64,000 nt of DNA from assembly GCF_900605015.1 (NCBI RefSeq), contig NZ_LR027573.1, positions 1,272,853 to 1,336,852 on the forward strand, given 5' to 3'. This DNA is from Olsenella sp. Marseille-P4559. GTDB lineage: Bacteria; Actinomycetota; Coriobacteriia; Coriobacteriales; Atopobiaceae. The position numbers and the translations under genes are program-made. The notes beneath the pieces were generated by a model that worked only from the letters and a program-made list of their open reading frames with translations, had not been told where the DNA came from and made no database searches. Below, piece by piece: positions 36,598 to 43,397 of the stretch (within the stretch, counting starts at the first letter, position 1; every line of letters starts with the position of its first letter).

Positions 36598-37563
36598 ATG
36601 AATTGGAACCTGCCGGTCAACCGTGTAGTCATTGCATTGGGTGGCAACGCGCTTGGCAATACGCCAGAAGAACAGATGACTCGCCTTCGCGATGCCGCAC
36701 CAACGCTGCTTCGTGTAATTGAACAGGGAAACGAAATCATTATCACCCACGGGAACGGTCCTCAAGTCGGGATGATAGAGAGCGCGTTCGAGCTGGCACA
36801 CAAGGTCAATCCGCAGAAGATTCCAGACATGGATCTGCCAGAGTGCGGCGCAATGAGTCAGGGTTACATTGGGTATCAGCTTCAGCAGGCAATTGGCGCC
36901 GCGATGCACAAAGCGTACAAGCGATGGCATGTTGCGACGGTCGTCACCCAAATAGAGGTCAATCCCGAGGACCCGGCTTTCGAGAATCCAACTAAGCCCA
37001 TCGGCGCATTCCTCACCCGTGAGGAGGCCGTGGCCGAAAATGCGAAACATCCGGACTGGACGTTTATCGAGGACTCAGGGCGTGGTTGGCGAAGGGTGGT
37101 CGCCTCTCCCGTTCCGAAGAAGATCGTCGAGAGTGAGAGCATTCTGAACCTGCTGGATAATGAGTTCATCGTGATTGCCTGCGGGGGTGGCGGCATCCCC
37201 GTTGTCAGGGACTATTCCGACAAGGGCGCCTACAAGGGTGTTGCGGCGGTTATCGACAAGGATATGGGCGGCGAGCTGCTTGCTGAGGATTGCCATGCAG
37301 ACAGGTTGGTCTTGCTGACTGCCGTGGACCACGTGGCAATCAACTTTGGTAAGCCTAACCAGGAAGACCTTGTTGACATCTCTGTCGAAGAGGCAAATCG
37401 ATACCTCGAGGAAGGGCAGTTTGGCAAGGGTTCAATGGAGCCTAAGGTACGCGCTGCAGTAAAGTTTGCAGAGAGCAGGCAGGGTCGAACTTGCATTATC
37501 GGTTCGCTCGAGCACGCCGCAGAGGCAATGGCAGGCTTGTCTGGCACTCGCATTCACGCATAG
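36598..37563 (+). CDS. arcC: Carbamate kinase
   Basis: 321 residues from MNWNLPVNRVVIALGGNALG, with GGAAGGGAAGGA upstream; the longer frame from 36517 adds a basic, non-homologous prefix. Carbamate kinase signatures: ITHGNGPQVG, MSQGYIGYQLQQAI, IACGGGGIPVV, and the ATP-site segment VIDKDMGGELLAEDCHADRL. It makes ATP from carbamoyl phosphate and ADP. No arginine deiminase or ornithine carbamoyltransferase gene is near, so the carbamoyl phosphate most likely comes from the FdrA-YlbE/DUF2877 enzyme. The arc symbol is by homology only; the allK role fits the context better. Confidence 0.93.
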   Translation: MNWNLPVNRVVIALGGNALGNTPEEQMTRLRDAAPTLLRVIEQGNEIIITHGNGPQVGMIESAFELAHKVNPQKIPDMDLPECGAMSQGYIGYQLQQAIGAAMHKAYKRWHVATVVTQIEVNPEDPAFENPTKPIGAFLTREEAVAENAKHPDWTFIEDSGRGWRRVVASPVPKKIVESESILNLLDNEFIVIACGGGGIPVVRDYSDKGAYKGVAAVIDKDMGGELLAEDCHADRLVLLTAVDHVAINFGKPNQEDLVDISVEEANRYLEEGQFGKGSMEPKVRAAVKFAESRQGRTCIIGSLEHAAEAMAGLSGTRIHA

Positions 37564-37600
37564 GCTGATCCCACCTCCGTTTTAGCCATCTTGGGAGCAT

Positions 37601-37635
37601 GAGCGCTCGCGGGATATGAGCTCCCACGAGCGCTC
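37601..37635. terminator. Hairpin terminator between convergent arcC and coaX
   Basis: GAGCGCTCGCGGG (37601-37613) pairs with CCCACGAGCGCTC (37623-37635) with one mismatch and a 9-base loop, followed by tattcatcatt. It lies in the gap between convergent genes and marks the right end of the lower-GC island. Confidence 0.7.
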
Positions 37636-37644
37636 TATTCATCA

Positions 37645-38418
37645 TTAGCACTGCTGGTGCAGCCAGATTTCACGGATGCCACGCAGCGTGAGGCCGGGGT
37701 CCACAGTACAGAAGAGGTCGGTTGCCGCGCTCACGGTACGGGCGAGGCCACCAGTTCCCACCACAGGCGCATTCTCTATGCCCAGTTCGCGCTTGATACG
37801 GGCGACAAGGCCTTCCGCCTGAGCTGCCGCTCCTATGACAATGCCAGACTGTACGGCCTCCTCGGTTGTCTCGCCTAGCGCGTGGGCTGGGGCTTCGATG
37901 GGCACGCTTGCGAGCTTTGCCGCCCTCGAGAAGAGCGCCGACGCCGAGAGCATGAGGCCGGGGGAGATTGCGCCGCCGCGGTAGGCGCCCGTGGCGTCGA
38001 TGACGTCGATGTTGGTTGCGGTCCCAAAGTCAACGACGATGACCGGCGCGCCGTAGGAGTGCCGTGCGGCCACGGCGTTGGCAATGCGGTCTGCGCCCAC
38101 CTGGGTGGGATTGGGCATGTCGATGCGTATCCCGGAGTCTGCCTGCGGGGTTATTACCAGGGGCTCTGTGCCGGTGCGGTCGAGCAGGCACCTGTGCCAT
38201 GCCTGCGTAAGCACGGGTACCACGCAGGCGATTCCCGCAGTCGTGACGCGCGCCTGGTCAAAACCGTCCTTGTTGAAGTAGCCGTGCAGGCGGGCATCGA
38301 TCATGTCGGGGGTGTCCGTGCGGTTTGTCGCCATGCGCCATCCATGCGCTACGCTACCGTCCTCATCGAAGAGGCCGAGCGTGGTTTGGGTGTTGCCAAC
38401 GTCTACAGCGAGAAACAT
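37645..38418 (-). CDS. coaX: Type III pantothenate kinase
   Basis: 257 residues from MFLAVDVGNTQTTLGLF, with GGAAGGATC upstream; the ATG at 38433 is less well placed. CoaX motifs: DVGNTQT (phosphate-1), NPTQVGADRIANAVAA (pantothenate/phosphate), VVDFGTATNIDVID with the catalytic Asp, GGAISPGL and VVGTGGLA. First step of coenzyme A synthesis. In relatives coaX often sits near a biotin ligase gene; here the catabolic island lies between the biotin-ligase-like gene and coaX. Confidence 0.94.
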   Translation of the reverse strand: MFLAVDVGNTQTTLGLFDEDGSVAHGWRMATNRTDTPDMIDARLHGYFNKDGFDQARVTTAGIACVVPVLTQAWHRCLLDRTGTEPLVITPQADSGIRIDMPNPTQVGADRIANAVAARHSYGAPVIVVDFGTATNIDVIDATGAYRGGAISPGLMLSASALFSRAAKLASVPIEAPAHALGETTEEAVQSGIVIGAAAQAEGLVARIKRELGIENAPVVGTGGLARTVSAATDLFCTVDPGLTLRGIREIWLHQQC

Positions 38419-38625
38419 GGGCGATCCTTCCATGTCGAGAAAACGGGGGATAGGACGGAAGCGCGCTTGGCTCGCCCGCGACCCGCGTGTTCATTAGAAC
38501 ATATGCGCCGCTGGTGCGCAGGCGACATCCGTGGACGTTCGTGGTACGTCGGGTGGACGCTCGTCACGGGCCGTCGGGCTTCTCGCCCGTGTCGTCTGGG
38601 CTGCGAACCACCCGTCCCCACGCAC

Positions 38626-38714
38626 AAAAGTGAACACGAATTCGACTGGTAGCAACCAGCTGCTTGGAAAACGTGGCCAAGATGGCTGCCCCGATTGAAA
38701 ACGTGTTCACTTTT
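38626..38714. repeat. Palindromic element copy D, shorter loop
   Basis: Left arm AAAAGTGAACACGAATTCGA (38626-38645) and right arm ATTGAAAACGTGTTCACTTT (38694-38713). The right arm is identical to that of copy C, 31 kb away, but the loop is 47 bases rather than 56. It sits upstream of the rpmE promoter region. Confidence 0.88.
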
Positions 38715-38865
38715 TGGATTGGTCTCGGAGCTGGCCCGGGGTCGCTCGGGGCCGGCCGGACCCGTGGCGGGGTCGCTCCGCATCGTTCCCGTGCACGTCT
38801 CGACACACCTAGCGATTCTCCACACACCGTCTGCAGCCAATTTGCTATACTCCGAGAGCTTGACC

Positions 38866-38928
38866 GTCTTGGGGTGGGGCAACCCACGCCAAGACATCAC
38901 CACCCCTGTCCTGGTCGGAAACCAGGAC
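38866..38928 (+). promoter_or_regulatory. Structured rpmE 5' leader (candidate L31 autoregulatory RNA)
   Basis: Two hairpins precede rpmE: GTCTTGGGGTGGG (38866-38878), GCAA tetraloop, CCCACGCCAAGAC (38883-38895), with one mismatch; and GTCCTGGT (38908-38915), five-base loop, ACCAGGAC (38921-38928). The second ends just before the AAAAGGAG ribosome-binding site. Ribosomal protein leaders that bind their own product are known for L31 in several bacterial groups; membership here is inferred. Confidence 0.55.
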
Positions 38929-38947
38929 CGACAAAAGGAGCCCTGCA

Positions 38948-39385
38948 ATGAAGCAAGGAATTCACCCTAACTACGTGGAGTGCACCGTCCGCTGCACCTG
39001 CGGGAACACGTTCAAGACGCGTTCCACCAAGCCCGAGCTCATCATCGATCTCTGCGACAAGTGCCATCCGTTCTACACTGGACAGCAGAAGCTCGTCGAC
39101 ACCGGCGGCCGCGTCCAGCGCTTCGCCAACAAGTTCGGTGGCGCCGCTCAGGCCAGGCTCGATGCAGCCAAGGCCGAGAAGGCTGCCAAGGCCGCTAAGG
39201 CCGCAGAGCAGGAGGCCGCCCGCAAGGCCACCAAGGAGGCCAAGGCTGCCGAGAAGGCCAAGCGTGCCGCCGAGTACGCCAAGAAGGCCGAGGCAAAGGC
39301 TGCTAAGGTTGCCGAGAAGGCCGCCGAGGCTCCCGCTGAGCCCGAGGCCACCGAGGCCGTAGCCGAGACTCCCGCAGCCGAGTAA
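38948..39385 (+). CDS. rpmE: Ribosomal protein bL31 with long Lys/Ala-rich C-terminal extension
   Basis: 145 residues, about twice the usual ~70. Residues 1-70 are the zinc-type L31 ([40 protein letters not shown]) with four Cys ligands. Residues ~70-145 are a highly charged Ala/Lys/Glu run ([20 protein letters not shown] and onward) predicted to form one long helix, ending in an acidic [10 protein letters not shown] tail. It is followed by a strong terminator, so it is a single-gene transcript. Confidence 0.95.
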   Translation: MKQGIHPNYVECTVRCTCGNTFKTRSTKPELIIDLCDKCHPFYTGQQKLVDTGGRVQRFANKFGGAAQARLDAAKAEKAAKAAKAAEQEAARKATKEAKAAEKAKRAAEYAKKAEAKAAKVAEKAAEAPAEPEATEAVAETPAAE

Positions 39386-39409
39386 CGCTCGCTCAGAGTG
39401 CACTGCAAG

Positions 39410-39443
39410 AACGGGGAGGTCGACACCGGTCGGCCTCCCCGTT
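39410..39443. terminator. Bidirectional hairpin terminator after rpmE
   Basis: AACGGGGAGG (39410-39419) pairs with CCTCCCCGTT (39434-39443), with further pairing inside the loop (TCG/CGG). It lies between convergent rpmE and the trigger-factor-like gene and can serve both. Confidence 0.8.
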
Positions 39444-39491
39444 GCGTTGTCGTCTTGTGCGATGGCGCCCGCTGCATCCTACACAAGGCTG

Positions 39492-40337
39492 TCAGACCAG
39501 TTTGAGGCCCGAATCCGTGCCGGCATCGACGCCAGCGTCAGTTCCGCCAGAAGCCGCTGCGTTCGCAGCCTTGCGCATGACCTCCACGACCCCCTCCATG
39601 CGCTTCTTGGCCTCGTCTTCGGTTTCCTGTACGTAGGTGCAGTTGCACTCGGCAACCACTGCCTCGAGAGCCTTCGTACGACGGACCGCCTCAAACAGCT
39701 GATCCATCTGGCTCACCGCCTTCGCGCGGGCGATGAGGGCCTGCGCGTCGGTGGGGGAGAGCTGCAGCAGGTGTGGCAGCTCGGTCTCGTCGACCTTGAT
39801 GTTCTTCTTGCTTGCATAGGCGTCAAGCGCCGCCTCGTGCTCGACCTCCTTCGTGGCCTCGGCCTGGAGCATCGCATCGAGCTGGTCGGACCGCACGCCC
39901 ATCTGCGCGAGAACGGCTTCCATGGGCTGGCCGGTCGTGGCGATTTTCTGCGCGATGTCCTGGAACAGCGTGTCTTTCACCTGCGCCACCTGGGATGCCG
40001 GGACCGACTGGCACAGGCGCTCGGCGAGCGCGTCGAGACACGCGTCGGCCTTCTGCTCCTCGGCAGAGTCCTCGCTCAGGGAGCTGAGATACGCGCGGGT
40101 CTGCTCGCACAGGCGCTGCTCGTTCTCGATGCCATCGAACTTGTCGGCTACCCATGCGGGATCGGCGAGGTCCTTCTCGGTTCCGCCGGCCTCTCGCACC
40201 AGGCTTCGTACGGCAAGCTCGACCTCCTCGTCCGTGGTGTGGACAACGTGCGCCTGCACGTCAACCGGTCCGTACGAGGTGAGAGTGTAGAACGCCCTGT
40301 TCCCAATGACAAGCGGCTCGGGCTTCTGGATGGTCAT
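39492..40337 (-). CDS. Trigger-factor C-terminal-domain-like protein without PPIase domain
   Basis: 281 residues from MTIQKPEPLV with CAGGAGG upstream; the open frame upstream of this is not supported. The middle and C-terminal parts (LCQSVPASQVAQVKDTLFQD, GQPMEAVLAQMGVRSDQLDA, ALDAYASKKNIKVDETEL) match the helical chaperone domain of trigger factor (PF05698), including the V-P-x-S-x-V entry. There is no FKBP-type PPIase domain and the N-terminal ~90 residues do not show the ribosome-binding GFRxGKxP motif. It may be a dedicated chaperone; client unknown. It is divergent from the FAD oxidoreductase gene. Confidence 0.7.
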   Translation of the reverse strand: MTIQKPEPLVIGNRAFYTLTSYGPVDVQAHVVHTTDEEVELAVRSLVREAGGTEKDLADPAWVADKFDGIENEQRLCEQTRAYLSSLSEDSAEEQKADACLDALAERLCQSVPASQVAQVKDTLFQDIAQKIATTGQPMEAVLAQMGVRSDQLDAMLQAEATKEVEHEAALDAYASKKNIKVDETELPHLLQLSPTDAQALIARAKAVSQMDQLFEAVRRTKALEAVVAECNCTYVQETEDEAKKRMEGVVEVMRKAANAAASGGTDAGVDAGTDSGLKLV

Positions 40338-40542
40338 GAATCCTCCTGACTGCGCGGCTGACTCATGCGCGCAACTGACTTCTGGGCAGTATGCCCAACC
40401 AACGCCGAGAAAATCCGCGGCACCGCTTGCCGCAACCCCTTTCCACCCCGCGCTCACCAGCTGCGCAAATTGGAGCAGAATGGGAGCGCGAGGATAACAT
40501 GCCCACAAGAAGAGGCACCTCGCGGAGAGGAACAAGGGGAGC

Positions 40543-41961
40543 ATGGCAGACACAACCACCACCATCCACACGGACGTTGCGATTGTCGGCGCGGGACCGG
40601 CGGGCATATTCACGGCGCTGGGACTTATCGGCAAAGGGGACACGCGCTCCATTACCATCGTCGAGAAGGGACTGCCTGTCGAGAAGCGCAGCTGTCCCAA
40701 GGCCAAGGTGGGCCACTGCGTCCACTGTCAGCCGTGCCGCATCACCACGGGCTTCTCGGGTGCCGGCGCCTTCTCGGACGGCAAGCTCTCGCTCTCGCGC
40801 GAGGTGGGAGGCGACCTGCCCGACCTTATCGGTCACCAGTTCGCGCAGGACACCATCGATCGCGTTGACCAGATGTACCTCGACTTTGGCGCCGATCCGC
40901 ACGTCGAGGGCCTTGGACATGCAGATGACGTTGTCGAGATTCGTCGCCGCGCGATCAGCGCGGGCCTCAAGCTCGTGGACTGCCCCATCCGCCACCTTGG
41001 CACCGAGAAGGTCCAGCAGCTCTACGCGCGCATCGAGAAGCACCTGCTCGATGCCGGCGTGAACGTCCTCTTCGAGACCGAGTGCGAGGAGGTTGTGATC
41101 GAGGGCGGCGTATGCCATGGCCTTGCGGTGCGCAGTCGTGACGGAGAACGGCGCATTGTGGCTGGCGAGACGATCGTCGCCACGGGGCGCCGTGGCGCGA
41201 GCTGGTTTGGCACCATGTGTGACGAGCACGGCATTGGTCACGTGGCCGGCCCTGTGGACGTGGGCGTGCGCGTGGAGGTGCGCAACGAGGTCATGGAGCG
41301 TGTGAACGACGTGCTCTACGAGTCCAAGCTCATCGGCTACCCCAATCCCTACAAGAACAAGGTTCGCACGTTCTGCCAGAACCCCGGTGGCTTTGTGAGC
41401 CAGGAGAACTACGACGAAGGCCTTGCGGTGGTGAACGGCCATTCGTTCAAGGACCGCAAGAGCCCCAACACCAACGTGGCCGTGCTCTGCACGCTCAACT
41501 TCAAAAGCCCCTTCGACAAGCCCATCCTCTACGCGCAGCGCGTGAGCGAACTCGTCAACATGCTGGGGGCCGGCCACATCCTGGTGCAGCGCTTCGGCGA
41601 CATTCTCGACGGCAAGCGTACCTGGCCCAAGGAGCTCTCGCAATCCAATGTGGTGCCCACCCTGCCCGATGCCGAGGCCGGAGACATCACCGCCGCCATG
41701 CCCATGCGCCCCATGGTCGAGATCATCGAGTTCATCAAGGCCGTCGACCGCGTGGTTCCGGGATTTGCCTCCTACGAGACGCTGCTCTACGCGCCCGAGG
41801 TCAAGTTCTACAGCAACCGCGTCCAGATGGACGAGAACTTCGACACCAACGTGCAGCACCTCCACTGCTTGGGCGACTCTTCCGGCTGGACCCGCGGCCT
41901 CATGATGGCTTCGGTGATGGGCCTGCTCATGGGCGAGAAGCTTGCCGACAGGGGCAAGTAG
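40543..41961 (+). CDS. FAD-dependent oxidoreductase (COG2509-like)
   Basis: 472 residues. N-terminal dinucleotide-binding motif DVAIVGAGPAGIFTALGL followed by VEKGLPVEKRSCPKAKVGHC, a Cys-rich patch (C, C-x2-C, C-x2-C type: CPKAKVGHCVHCQPC) that is usual for this family of predicted dehydrogenases. The second FAD motif is ETIVATGRRGASWF and the C-terminal one HCLGDSSGWTRGLMMASVMG. Soluble, no signal peptide. Reaction unknown; the cysteines could hold an Fe-S cluster or redox disulfide. Confidence 0.88.
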   Translation: MADTTTTIHTDVAIVGAGPAGIFTALGLIGKGDTRSITIVEKGLPVEKRSCPKAKVGHCVHCQPCRITTGFSGAGAFSDGKLSLSREVGGDLPDLIGHQFAQDTIDRVDQMYLDFGADPHVEGLGHADDVVEIRRRAISAGLKLVDCPIRHLGTEKVQQLYARIEKHLLDAGVNVLFETECEEVVIEGGVCHGLAVRSRDGERRIVAGETIVATGRRGASWFGTMCDEHGIGHVAGPVDVGVRVEVRNEVMERVNDVLYESKLIGYPNPYKNKVRTFCQNPGGFVSQENYDEGLAVVNGHSFKDRKSPNTNVAVLCTLNFKSPFDKPILYAQRVSELVNMLGAGHILVQRFGDILDGKRTWPKELSQSNVVPTLPDAEAGDITAAMPMRPMVEIIEFIKAVDRVVPGFASYETLLYAPEVKFYSNRVQMDENFDTNVQHLHCLGDSSGWTRGLMMASVMGLLMGEKLADRGK

Positions 41962-41990
41962 GGTAGGGCGTAGGGCCCTCGCTGCATTCG

Positions 41991-42037
41991 CCGCCACGTT
42001 GCTACCGCTTGCCGGCCAACCACGTGGCGGTGTTTTT
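41991..42037 (+). terminator. Rho-independent terminator after the FAD oxidoreductase gene
   Basis: CCGCCACGT (41991-41999) pairs with ACGTGGCGG (42022-42030), followed by tgttttt (42031-42037). Confidence 0.75.
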
Positions 42038-42045
42038 CTCCACCT

Positions 42046-42074
42046 TAACTGTATTAAACTCACTAGTACAGTTA
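42046..42074. promoter_or_regulatory. Likely operator of the GntR (YtrA-type) regulator
   Basis: TAACTGTATTA (42046-42056) and TAGTACAGTTA (42064-42074) form an inverted repeat with one mismatch across 11-bp arms and a 7-base spacer. It lies 73 bases upstream of the GntR-family gene in an AT-rich patch that includes TATTAA, a possible -10. YtrA-type regulators repress their own ABC operons through such sites. Confidence 0.7.
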
Positions 42075-42147
42075 GGACGGATGCCAAACGGCCGAGCGGC
42101 TCGGCCGTGCTGCCGTCCGATTGTCCGCCGCGGGGACGGGAGGTGCC

Positions 42148-42507
42148 GTGATTCAGATTAGCTACCAGGACCCGCGTCCCATCTACGAGCAGGTGCGCGA
42201 CGCGTACCGCCAGCAGATCCTCGCCGGCGTGCTCGCGCCGGGAGATCAGCTTCCCTCGGTCCGCGAACTCTCGTCGCGTCTCGCCGTGAACCCAAACACC
42301 ATCCAACGTGCTTACCGCGAACTGGAGCAGGAGGGCTGCATCTCGTCGGTGCGGGGCAAGGGAAGCTTCGTCGCAGACGTCTCGGGCGTCGCGGAGGCAC
42401 GTCGCCGAGAGCTTCTGGGACAGTTCGACCAGCTTGTCCAAGAGCTCGAGTCTCTGGGCGTGACGCCCGAGGAGCTTGGGCAAAGAGTCGGGGGAGGCGA
42501 GAGGTGA
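42148..42507 (+). CDS. GntR-family transcriptional regulator, YtrA subfamily
   Basis: 119 residues from a GTG with GGGAGG upstream, giving VIQISYQDPRPIYEQVRDAYR. The winged helix (GDQLPSVRELSSRLAVNPNTIQRAYRELEQEGCISSVRGKGSFV) is typical; the short C-terminal tail (~40 residues, helical) marks the YtrA subfamily, which lacks a large ligand domain. Its stop overlaps the start of the ABC ATPase gene, so it heads a three-gene operon. The inverted repeat upstream is the probable binding site. Confidence 0.93.
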   Translation: MIQISYQDPRPIYEQVRDAYRQQILAGVLAPGDQLPSVRELSSRLAVNPNTIQRAYRELEQEGCISSVRGKGSFVADVSGVAEARRRELLGQFDQLVQELESLGVTPEELGQRVGGGER

Positions 42508-43397
42508 TGGCATCGGCCATTGAGGTCAGAAACCTGCGGAAGGTCTTCGACGGCACGCCTGCGCTCGACGGGGTGAGCCTCACCGTTCCCGAGGGCGCGG
42601 TCTATGGGCTTGTGGGGCCAAACGGCTGTGGCAAGTCCACGCTCATCTCGCACCTGTGCGGCGTCATGCGTCCTACCTCTGGCGACGTTCTTGTCCTGGG
42701 CGAGAAGGTCTTTGAGAACCCCGTGGTCAAGGCGCGCGTCGCCTGCGTCCCCAGTGAGCCCTACTTCATAGGCTCCGAGAGCGCGGACGGCATGGCGGAC
42801 TTCTGTCGTGCGGTCTTTCCTAGCTTTGACCTCGCGCGCTACTTTAAGCTGGAGAAGAACTTCGAGGTCGACCACAAAAAGCCGCTCCGCAAGCTCAGCT
42901 GCGGCATGCGGGCACAGGCGGCTATCTGGCTTGCGCTCTCCATTCGCGCGGACGTCCTGCTTCTTGACGAGCCCATGGATGGTATCGACCCCCTCGCCAG
43001 AAGGCGCATGTGGCGCCTGGTGCTCGAAGAGGTCGCGGAACGCGGCCTTACGGTGCTCGTTACCAGCCACAACCTGCGCGAGCTCGAGGGCGTCTGCGAC
43101 CACCTGGGGATTATGGCCAAAGGCACAATGCGCAAGGAGATCGACCTGTCCCAGCCTTCGGAGAGCGTCGCAAAGGTGCAGGTGGTTCTGCCCGAAGGCG
43201 CATCCCTGCCTGCCGGCTTCAACGTTATCAAGAAGTCCAACGAGGGGCGCGTGCTCACGCTGCTCGTCCACGGAAGCGCGGGCGAGGTGCGAGAGGTGCT
43301 TGCCGCCCTGCACCCGTCCTATCTCGAGGTTCTTCCGCTCTCGCTTGAGGAACGGTTCATCTACGAGCTTGGAGGCGATGATGATGGCATCATGTGA
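42507..43397 (+). CDS. ABC transporter ATP-binding protein (YtrB-like)
   Basis: 296 residues from the ATG at 42507 (a GTG at 42504 is also possible). Walker A GPNGCGKST, signature LSCGMRAQ, Walker B VLLLDEPMDGIDP and switch VTSHNLREL. The C-terminal ~80 residues (KVQVVLPEGASLPAGF ... LSLEERFIYEL) form the regulatory tail usual in drug- and antibiotic-type exporters of the Ytr/Bcr class. It overlaps the GntR gene and the membrane protein gene, so all three are co-translated. Confidence 0.92.
   Translation: MASAIEVRNLRKVFDGTPALDGVSLTVPEGAVYGLVGPNGCGKSTLISHLCGVMRPTSGDVLVLGEKVFENPVVKARVACVPSEPYFIGSESADGMADFCRAVFPSFDLARYFKLEKNFEVDHKKPLRKLSCGMRAQAAIWLALSIRADVLLLDEPMDGIDPLARRRMWRLVLEEVAERGLTVLVTSHNLRELEGVCDHLGIMAKGTMRKEIDLSQPSESVAKVQVVLPEGASLPAGFNVIKKSNEGRVLTLLVHGSAGEVREVLAALHPSYLEVLPLSLEERFIYELGGDDDGIM

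Larger units (their letters stand above)
38419..38947. other. Intergenic region between coaX and rpmE with palindromic element D
   Basis: 529 bases with no credible gene. It holds element copy D (38626-38714), GC-rich flanks similar in character to those of copies A and C (gcccggggtcgctcggggcc near 38733), a TATACT -10-like box at 38846-38851 and the two-hairpin rpmE leader. The coaX promoter must lie in the first ~200 bases; I cannot assign it. Confidence 0.6.

Noticed and set aside
36598..37563. Arginine deiminase pathway membership of the carbamate kinase
   Set aside because: No arcA or arcB nearby; the adjacent carbamoyltransferase-type genes explain the kinase better.
38626..38714. Palindromic element D as the terminator of coaX or rpmE
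   Set aside because: It lies upstream of both divergent genes, so it cannot end either transcript.
40363..42513. Minus-strand open frame of ~716 codons opposite the FAD oxidoreductase
   Set aside because: Antisense to a well-supported gene and crosses a terminator and an operator; no recognisable domain.
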